DNA of 6,744 nt from Candidatus Poribacteria bacterium (GTDB lineage Bacteria > Abyssobacteria > SURF-5). Made by a program: the position numbers and the translations under genes. Location of the stretch: the NCBI GenBank assembly GCA_016215705.1, contig JACRIR010000218.1:1-6744 (forward strand). The letters are read 5' to 3'. The notes below the pieces were generated by a model that saw only the letters and a program-made list of their open reading frames with translations, was not told the origin of the DNA and ran no database searches. Below, one piece after another: positions 1 through 4,339 of this stretch (position 1 is its first letter; every line of letters starts with the position of its first letter).

Positions 1-428
1 GGCGGCTCGTTCAGCAAGAGCCAATATAAGCCTAGTTGCCGGACCGCCTCGCTGAACTCAACGAAGTTCACAGGTTTGTGGACGTAGCTGTTGGCGCCCA
101 AGCCATAACTGTTGACGAGATCGCGCTCTTCGTGCGACGACGTGAGAATGACAACCGGCAGGAGCTTTGTTCGCGCATCGGCGCGAATTCGCTTGAGTAC
201 CTCGAGCCCGCTTATTTTCGGCAGGTTGATGTCGAGCATCGCGATCTGCGGCATCGCGCCCACCTCACGGCCCGCATACGCGCCGGAGCCGAAAAGATAA
301 TCGAGCGCCTCCGGGCCGTCATGCGCGACCACGACTTCGTTCAGAATATTGTTCTTCCGCAACGCGCGAAGCACCAATGCTTCGTCGTCGGGATTGTCCT
401 CGACCAGAAGGATGACCTTGCCCTTCAT
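1..428 (-). CDS. Stand-alone receiver response regulator, Rcp1/CheY-like (3' end outside window)
   Basis: The minus-strand reading frame from the ATG at 428 gives 142 residues with no stop before the window edge. It is a single receiver domain: acidic residues E10/D11 in LLVEDNPDDE, phospho-acceptor D66 in MLDINLPK, T96 in VVILTSS and K118 in YVHKP. The ending GLYWLLLNEPP is characteristic of the Rcp1-like single-domain regulators that partner phytochrome-like and multi-PAS kinases; that family is usually about 145-150 residues, so only a few C-terminal residues should be missing. With no DNA-binding domain it presumably acts by phosphotransfer or protein contact. It lies downstream of, and in the same direction as, the membrane kinase at 832-3195, its likely partner. 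An AAAGGA ribosome-binding site (437-442) lies 8 bases before this ATG. An in-frame ATG at 521 with its own binding site would add 31 residues; I prefer 428 because the receiver fold starts right after it. Confidence 0.93.
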   Translation of the reverse strand, partial: MKGKVILLVEDNPDDEALVLRALRKNNILNEVVVAHDGPEALDYLFGSGAYAGREVGAMPQIAMLDINLPKISGLEVLKRIRADARTKLLPVVILTSSHEERDLVNSYGLGANSYVHKPVNFVEFSEAVRQLGLYWLLLNEP

Positions 429-453
429 TTTGGCGTTCCTTTCGTTGATTCCA

Positions 454-479
454 GGGACAGACCCCGAAAGCGGTTCTGT
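454..479. repeat. GGGAC-type repeat fragment / leader hairpin
   Basis: The sequence has the core GGGACAGACCCC (454-465), a diverged version of the GGGAC-N-GTCCC core seen at 626-683. It can fold: ACAGA (457-461) pairs with TCTGT (475-479), then CCG (464-466) pairs with CGG (471-473) around loop AAAG. It lies 26-51 bases upstream of the ATG at 428, so in a receiver transcript it would sit in the leader, or inside the coding region if the start is at 521. Stem is weak (internal mismatch), so a role is uncertain. Confidence 0.4.
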
Positions 480-518
480 GCTACTATTATTCAATTTCTG
501 AGTTCCCGTCGTGATCTT

Positions 519-533
519 CATGCGGCGTCCTTC
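519..533 (-). promoter_or_regulatory. Alternative upstream start with ribosome-binding site for the receiver gene
   Basis: A minus-strand ATG (521-519) is in frame with the receiver gene start at 428, exactly 31 codons upstream. GAAGGA (533-528) precedes it by 6 bases, which is good spacing. The added residues would be low-complexity polar sequence (MKITTGTQKLNNSS...) and part of them is encoded by the repeat-like hairpin at 457-479. No domain is expected there, so this may be a chance start; the frame is closed by a stop (TAA) just upstream, near 560. Confidence 0.35.
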
Positions 534-554
534 GCAAGCTGCCTGGCAGACCTC

Positions 555-598
555 GGTTATATTGGGGCGCCATGCCGCATGGTGTCCCCAATATAGCC
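555..598. repeat. Long inverted repeat (REP-like hairpin) with TATATTGGGG arms
   Basis: TATATTGGGG (558-567) is the perfect complement of CCCCAATATA (586-595). The stem is extended inside by CCATG (570-574) with CATGG (578-582) around a 3-base loop, separated by a small internal loop, and outside by GG (555-556) with CC (597-598) across a T-G wobble. The result is a nearly continuous 44-base hairpin on either strand. It has no U-tract, and its size and closeness to a second such element suggest a dispersed extragenic palindrome rather than a terminator. Confidence 0.65.
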
Positions 599-625
599 TT
601 TGACTGCGGCGCGCCGGGCTGCGAA

Positions 626-683
626 GGGGACTGTCCCTATTTACGGGCCGCGTTCTTTAGGCCGTAGAATAGGGACTGTCCCC
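626..683. repeat. Inverted pair of GGGACTGTCCC palindromes (REP-like element)
   Basis: GGGGACTGTCCCTATT (626-641) is mirrored by AATAGGGACTGTCCCC (668-683); the two arms are complementary except at the central base of each GGGAC-T-GTCCC core, which is itself palindromic. Pairing continues inward through TAC/GTA and GGCC/GGCC to a loop around 650-660. The paired palindromic architecture resembles extragenic palindromes mobilised by REP-associated tyrosine (Y1/TnpA_REP) transposases; that link comes from the general look of the element and no transposase is present here. Confidence 0.65.
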
Positions 684-760
684 GAAGCTTTGGTTGCGAC
701 TATGCCACGCTGTGAATCTGCCTGATAATTCCCCTAAAATCTCCGAGTCCTTTCCCTTTC

Positions 761-790
761 CGCACGGGTGCACGGCCGTGCGTCCCTACA
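761..790 (-). repeat. TGTAGGG-headed palindromic repeat, downstream of the membrane kinase
   Basis: On the minus strand this reads TGTAGGGACGCACGGCCGTGC followed by ACCCGTGCG. It contains the perfect 12-base palindrome GCACGGCCGTGC (770-781), and alternatively a 7-bp stem CGCACGG (761-767) with CCGTGCG (776-782). It begins about 40 bases after the kinase stop, so it could help end that transcript, but no T-run follows. The TGTAGGG(G/A)CGC head is shared with the elements at 3464-3529. Confidence 0.5.
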
Positions 791-831
791 AACACACAAT
801 CAGTTGACAAACAAGTTGTATCTCCCGGTTC

Positions 832-3195
832 CTATAGCGTAAAATAAAAAGTGGCGCCTTCTTCAACCGCTCCGTTCGCCCAAACCTTTCCTCCGTGCCG
901 GTGAATGACGCGTTGGACCGTCGCAAGTCCAATGCCGGAGCCCTCGAACTCCGCTGCAGCATGCAGACGTTGGAACGTGCCAAACAGTTTGTTGACGTAT
1001 TTCATGTCGAATCCCGCTCCGTTGTCTCGAACGAAATAGGCGCTGTCACCATTGGATTCTATCCGTCCGAATTCTATCCTGGCCTCAGAGCGTTTTCGCG
1101 TGAATTTCCAGGCGTTTCCAAGAAGGTTTTCGAGCGCAAGCCCGAGAAGGTTTGCATCGCCGCGCGCGATCAACCCCTCCTGAATCAGAACCTCGGCCCG
1201 GCGGTCGGGTTCAATCTGCCGCAGCCCTGAGGCAATGGTTTCTGCAAGGCGGCTCAGGTCAACGGACTCCTGGCGCATCTCAACCCGGCTCACGCGCGAA
1301 AGACTGAGGAGATCATCGATTATCCGGGCCATCCGCTGGCTCGCGCCCCGGATGCGACTGAGGCAATGCTTCCCTTCCGCATCCAGTTTTTCCGCGTAAT
1401 CCTCCAGCAGCGCCTGACTGAAGCCGTCCATGCCCCTCAAGGGAGTCCGCAAGTCGTGCGCGACGGTGTACGCGAACGAGTCGAGTTCGGCGTTGGAGCG
1501 TTTCAGCTCCGTCATTGTCTCTCTCAACTCGAACTCCGCGCGCTTTCTTTCGGTGATGTTCTCGATCATAGCGAGGTAGTAGAGGGGGGCCCCATTCTCG
1601 TCGCGGATAATTGTGGCTCTCAAATTGATCCATATGATATCCTTGTGCTTTGAAAAATAGCGTTTCTCAAGGTCATAACTTGATATTTCACCAGCAATTA
1701 ACTTCCTGGAGAGCTCGAGGTCTTTGTCGATGTCTTCGGGATGGGTGACATCCACAAATGCGAGCGCCGTGAGTTCCGGCTCGGTGTAGCAGAGCATTTC
1801 GCAGAGAGATCTGTTCACTTTGACAAACCTGTTGTCCAAACCCACGATCGCCATGCCGATAGGCGCATCCTGAAATGCCAGGCGAAACCGCTCCTCGCTT
1901 TCCGCCAGCAGCGAGTTCCGCCTTTGGACGTGCGCTATCATCTCGTTGAAAGCTCCGGCAAGGTCGCCTACTTCATCCGAGGAAGTTGTTGGCGCCCGAA
2001 CGTCGAGGTCTCCCTCGGCGGCCCTGATTGCGGCATATTTTAGCGACAGGAGTGGTCGCGTAATATTCCTTGCGACAAAAACGGTGAGTCCGACGGCGGC
2101 AAGCAGCCCAACGACGCCGACCGAAAGGCTCCATGCAATGTCATCCCACAATGGCTTGAAAAGCTCCGCCCTGTCGCGTTTGACAACCATTCCCCATCGC
2201 ATTTCCCGGGTCACCACAAGATTGCGGCAAGCGGCAAGAACCATTACGCCGCGATAGTCCTTTGCTTCAATGACTCCTTCTCTCCCGCTTATGGCGAACA
2301 GAACCGGCCTGGCGCTGATATGATAGTCCAATGGTCTAGCCCGCGAGCCGTCAGCCAGGGGATACTTGAGGGAATGAAGAATTCTCGCGTCCATATCGAC
2401 CAGCACGACCTCGCCCGTCAGGCCCAACTCTTTGCCGGACGCAAGCATCGGTTTGATAATAGTGTCGATGTTCACCTCCATCAACAGAACCGCGCAAGCA
2501 CTGCCCTCGCGGTCCTTGATGGCTCGCGCCACGTGCAAAACAGGCCTTGCAGCCGTCTCCATGCTGCTGTTCCCGGAGAGTGAACCGCCCTTCGTCTGAG
2601 GCAGTTCGACGTTGGTCAAGTGTTCAGTATCGGATGCCAGAATTACCTGTAAACGTTCGGGATGGTAAAAAACGCCGCCCACGTCTTCGATGTCCGTCGA
2701 TACAAGAATCCTTCCACTCTTTGCGTCAGCAATCCGGATTCTGCTGTAAACTCCATAGGCGACCTTGATTTCCTGCAAACACTCTTCGAGAGCCTTGAAG
2801 CTTTCCTCGTTCCGAACTGCCGACCACAGATCAGCCTCTCGCGCGCCACGGTTTTCCAATTTATGAAACAGAGTTTGAAGCCGGTCCGCGTTTTCCCGCA
2901 CCAGCGGATTTGTGGCGTATGCGCGGGCATCCCCTCGTCGCTCGCCTATCCAACTCAACAGTTGCTGCTTCTTAAGGTCTGCGACAAGGGAAAGCGTTCG
3001 GAAGGCCTCCAGTTTCCGGTGTTTCCACTGACCCGGATATTCGGGAAACGGCATCCCGGCAATATGGGTCGCCTCGACAAAGGCAAGCACCGCCACGAAA
3101 ACAAGGATAAAATGCGTGATCAGCCGCGTCCGGATGTGTCGAAAAAACACTCGCGGTGTCTTCCCGCCGTCGGTCCCGACACTATCGCGACACAT
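832..3195 (-). CDS. Membrane sensor histidine kinase (extracytoplasmic sensor-HAMP-PAS-HisKA-HATPase)
   Basis: This complete 787-residue protein is an inner-membrane sensor kinase. A first membrane helix lies at about 24-44 and a second at about 354-375, enclosing about 300 residues outside the membrane, a size and layout suggesting a double Cache (dCache) ligand-binding domain; I cannot name the ligand. HAMP follows (about 370-425), then one PAS domain (about 430-550, ending ENITERKRAE). The HisKA domain carries the H-box AHDLRTPLRGM with phosphorylated H580. The ATPase domain shows the N-box LLGNAWKF (N694), G1 DNGAGFD (D724), an F-box KLFGTFQRLH and G2 GSGIGLATV, so it should be active. 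The ATG at 3195 is supported by AGGGAGA (3207-3201) 5 bases upstream; the stop is TAG at 832-834. There is no fused receiver, so it needs a separate one: the single-domain receiver downstream is the best candidate. This HisKA subtype is common in phytochrome-like kinases, but no photosensory domain is present. Confidence 0.95.
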   Translation of the reverse strand: MCRDSVGTDGGKTPRVFFRHIRTRLITHFILVFVAVLAFVEATHIAGMPFPEYPGQWKHRKLEAFRTLSLVADLKKQQLLSWIGERRGDARAYATNPLVRENADRLQTLFHKLENRGAREADLWSAVRNEESFKALEECLQEIKVAYGVYSRIRIADAKSGRILVSTDIEDVGGVFYHPERLQVILASDTEHLTNVELPQTKGGSLSGNSSMETAARPVLHVARAIKDREGSACAVLLMEVNIDTIIKPMLASGKELGLTGEVVLVDMDARILHSLKYPLADGSRARPLDYHISARPVLFAISGREGVIEAKDYRGVMVLAACRNLVVTREMRWGMVVKRDRAELFKPLWDDIAWSLSVGVVGLLAAVGLTVFVARNITRPLLSLKYAAIRAAEGDLDVRAPTTSSDEVGDLAGAFNEMIAHVQRRNSLLAESEERFRLAFQDAPIGMAIVGLDNRFVKVNRSLCEMLCYTEPELTALAFVDVTHPEDIDKDLELSRKLIAGEISSYDLEKRYFSKHKDIIWINLRATIIRDENGAPLYYLAMIENITERKRAEFELRETMTELKRSNAELDSFAYTVAHDLRTPLRGMDGFSQALLEDYAEKLDAEGKHCLSRIRGASQRMARIIDDLLSLSRVSRVEMRQESVDLSRLAETIASGLRQIEPDRRAEVLIQEGLIARGDANLLGLALENLLGNAWKFTRKRSEARIEFGRIESNGDSAYFVRDNGAGFDMKYVNKLFGTFQRLHAAAEFEGSGIGLATVQRVIHRHGGKVWANGAVEEGATFYFTL

Positions 3196-3236
3196 CTTTA
3201 TCTCCCTGTTCCGAGAGAGAATCCCGGCGGAAACGG

Positions 3237-3246
3237 GCGGTTCTGT
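3237..3246 (-). promoter_or_regulatory. Leader motif ACAGAACCGC shared with the receiver gene leader
   Basis: On the minus strand ACAGAACCGC occurs here with 41 bases between it and the kinase ATG. The same ten bases occur at 479-470, again with 41 bases before the receiver ATG at 428. The flanking leader bases do not align. A third copy sits on the plus strand inside kinase coding sequence (2484-2493), so the match may be chance. Confidence 0.25.
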
Positions 3247-3307
3247 CCCGTCTGCCTGTTCTTCGTCTCCGGTCGAAATGACTCCCCTCGCTCACACTCC
3301 CGTCTGC
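3246..3307. repeat. 10-bp direct repeat TCCCGTCTGC flanking a 42-base segment
   Basis: TCCCGTCTGC occurs at 3246-3255 and again at 3298-3307. The segment between reads, on the minus strand, with GAGTCATTTCGACCGGAG, which resembles a common dispersed bacterial repeat (GTCATTTCGA-CGGAGCG-like). The direct repeats could be a target duplication around an inserted small repeat, or chance. Confidence 0.35.
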
Positions 3308-3330
3308 TGGAATGTTTCTTGTGACACTTC

Positions 3331-3370
3331 TCATGCAATAAGTTGACTATAAATATATACCATATAGAAG
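3331..3370 (-). promoter_or_regulatory. AT-rich stretch, possible promoter region of the membrane kinase
   Basis: This is the most AT-rich stretch of the window and lies about 135-175 bases upstream of the membrane kinase. On the minus strand it contains TATATT and TATAGT, each a 5/6 match to a -10 box. No good -35 box sits 16-18 bases upstream of either, and no sigma-54 pattern (TGG...TTGC spacing) fits. Position and composition support a promoter region, but the exact site is not resolved. Confidence 0.25.
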
Positions 3371-3463
3371 GAGTGGTTGTGTGTAGGCTCTTTTGTGATT
3401 CTCTTGTAGGAAAATTCCGACAACCGCAGCGCGGCAGGGCCGCAACCAAACGGCACACGTTCA

Positions 3464-3529
3464 GCGCGATGAATCGCGCCCCTATGGGGCTTTCGGTTCG
3501 ACCCTGTAGGGGCGCAATGAATTGCGCCC
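3464..3529. repeat. Inverted pair of TAGGGGCGC palindromic repeats
   Basis: Two related units face each other. The right unit (3505-3529, plus) is TGTAGGGGCGCAATGAATTGCGCCC, whose 9-bp arms GGGCGCAAT/ATTGCGCCC are perfect around GA. The left unit (3464-3485) is the same kind reversed, with arms GCGCGAT/ATCGCGC. The two also pair with each other over 9 bp (GCGCCCCTA 3476-3484 with TAGGGGCGC 3507-3515) around a 22-base loop. It lies between two transcription units and may be a mobile extragenic palindrome; it could also act as a transcript-end structure for the regulator gene, though no U-tract is present. Confidence 0.65.
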
Positions 3530-3648
3530 GCATTAGTCCATGCGACATGTCAACGGAATCATGACACAGTTTCAAGAAAACAACAGTTAGTAGTACAGGA
3601 AGGTGAAAGTGCATCAAAAAGGGGGGAAGGCGAAAAGAGGAAATCAAA

Positions 3649-3684
3649 CCGCAAAGACGCAAAGGACTCAAAGAAGCAGAGACG
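3649..3684. repeat. Degenerate 9-base tandem repeat (GCAAAGA type)
   Basis: Four consecutive 9-base units can be laid out: CCGCAAAGA, CGCAAAGGA, CTCAAAGAA and GCAGAGACG, with decay toward the regulator gene. It starts just 9 bases beyond the regulator stop. Repeats of this AAAGACGCAAAG kind are familiar as dispersed sequences in many bacterial genomes and give rise to spurious predicted proteins containing strings such as SLRLC on the opposite strand, as here. Confidence 0.55.
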
Positions 3685-3693
3685 AAGAATCGC

Positions 3694-4329
3694 TCACTCC
3701 AGGAGCCGTTTCTCAAGAGCAAAGCGGATAATATCGGCAGTGGTTCGAAGTTCGAGTTTCTCGAGAAGGCGACTGCGATAAGTGCTTACTGTTTTCTCGC
3801 TTATACCGAGCGCCTGAGCCGTCTCTTTTAAGCTGTGGCCGGTCCCTAGATGCCGCAGCACCTGAAATTCCCTGGTTGAGAGCGATTCAAGGCTGTCGGT
3901 GTCCGTTTTCTGCAGCCTGTATTTTGCAGCAAGTTTCTCGGAAATCTCCGGGCAGATGTAGGTTCTTCCCGCCAGGACGATCTGTATCGCCTTGATAAGG
4001 TCTCTCGCGGCGGCGTCCTTACAGATGAAACCATTTGCGCCCGCCTCGAGTATCCGGATGGCGTATTGCACGTTTTCGTGCATGGTCAGCACAAGAATTC
4101 TGGCATCCGGCACAAGCGACCGCAGCGCGCGGGTACAATCAAATCCGTCCATTTCGGGCATCGAGATATCGAGCACAATCACATCCGCCTGTGTCTTTTG
4201 AGCGATTTCAAGCGTGCGCACTCCGTTTTCCGCTTCTCCGACCACCTTCATGCTGACGTTCTCTTCAATGACGCGCCGCAGTCCCTCGCGAATAATTGTG
4301 TGGTCGTCAGCCAGCATCACCCGGATCAT
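3694..4329 (-). CDS. NarL/FixJ-family response regulator with LuxR-type HTH
   Basis: The 211-residue protein is a complete transcriptional response regulator of usual family length. The receiver domain (about 1-120) has acidic D8/D9 in LADDH, phospho-acceptor D54 in VLDISMPEMDG, T82 in VLTMHEN and K104 in FICKDA. After a short linker, a LuxR/GerE helix-turn-helix spans about 148-205, with LSTREFQVLRHL, the helix pair KETAQALGISEKTVSTYRSRLLEKL and the dimerisation helix. It should bind DNA when phosphorylated by the kinase encoded just upstream, with which it overlaps by four bases (ATGA). Its ribosome-binding site AGGAGG (4339-4334) lies inside the kinase's last codons, 4 bases before the ATG. 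The stop is TGA at 3694-3696. Target genes are not visible. Family assignment is secure; the stimulus is unknown. Confidence 0.97.
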   Translation of the reverse strand: MIRVMLADDHTIIREGLRRVIEENVSMKVVGEAENGVRTLEIAQKTQADVIVLDISMPEMDGFDCTRALRSLVPDARILVLTMHENVQYAIRILEAGANGFICKDAAARDLIKAIQIVLAGRTYICPEISEKLAAKYRLQKTDTDSLESLSTREFQVLRHLGTGHSLKETAQALGISEKTVSTYRSRLLEKLELRTTADIIRFALEKRLLE

Positions 4330-4339
4330 CTCTCCTCCT
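4326..4339 (-). promoter_or_regulatory. ATGA stop-start overlap with internal AGGAGG ribosome-binding site
   Basis: The kinase stop TGA (4328-4326) overlaps the regulator ATG (4329-4327). A strong Shine-Dalgarno sequence within GAGGAGGAGAG lies in the final Glu-Glu-Arg codons of the kinase. This arrangement is a hallmark of translational coupling and supports co-production of the pair. Confidence 0.85.

Larger units (their letters stand above)
429..831. other. Intergenic gap of 403 bases filled with repeat-like hairpins
   Basis: Between the membrane kinase stop and the receiver start I find no credible gene on either strand. The stretch holds four inverted-repeat structures (457-479, 555-598, 626-683, 761-790), listed separately. 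No convincing sigma-70 promoter or U-tract terminator could be picked out, so it is not clear whether the receiver is co-transcribed with the kinase or has its own promoter. Confidence 0.7.
3196..3693. other. Intergenic gap of 498 bases, repeat-rich, no credible gene
   Basis: The gap separates the NarL-type regulator stop from the membrane kinase start. Small open frames on both strands cross it, but their residues come from low-complexity repeats (for instance a minus-strand frame reading SASLSPLRLCG out of the 9-base repeat). It holds a 9-base tandem repeat (3649-3684), an inverted pair of palindromes (3464-3529), an AT-rich stretch that may hold the kinase promoter (3331-3370) and a 10-bp direct repeat (3246-3307). 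The length suggests that the membrane kinase is a separate transcription unit from the right-hand pair. Confidence 0.7.

Noticed and set aside
36-596. 186-codon plus-strand open frame
   Set aside because: Antisense to the receiver gene with all its catalytic residues; the frame then runs through palindromic repeats.
761-782. Rho-independent terminator for the membrane kinase
   Set aside because: A GC-rich stem is present downstream of the stop, but no run of T follows it on the minus strand; it fits better as a member of the repeat family.
429-831. tRNA or other structured RNA gene in the gap
   Set aside because: The hairpins are isolated palindromes; no cloverleaf, no TTCGA-type T-arm with matching acceptor stem, and no riboswitch pattern I recognise.
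2662-3324. 220-codon plus-strand open frame
   Set aside because: Antisense to the N-terminal part of the membrane kinase, which has clear membrane helices and a good ribosome-binding site; no recognisable protein features.
3343-3368. Plus-strand sigma-70 promoter (TTGACT ... TATAGA)
   Set aside because: The spacing between the two boxes is only 14 bases and no gene lies downstream on the plus strand.
3464-3529. CRISPR array
   Set aside because: Only two palindromic units, in opposite orientation, with no regular spacers and no cas genes in the window.
3343-3564. Plus-strand 73-codon open frame with an AAGGAG-like sequence near its start
   Set aside because: Most of its length is translation of the inverted TAGGGGCGC repeat; no plausible protein family and no well-spaced promoter.
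3198-3722. 174-codon minus-strand open frame in the gap between the regulator and the membrane kinase
   Set aside because: It overlaps the end of the regulator gene in another frame and reads through the 9-base tandem repeat and the palindromes, giving low-complexity residues typical of spurious predictions.
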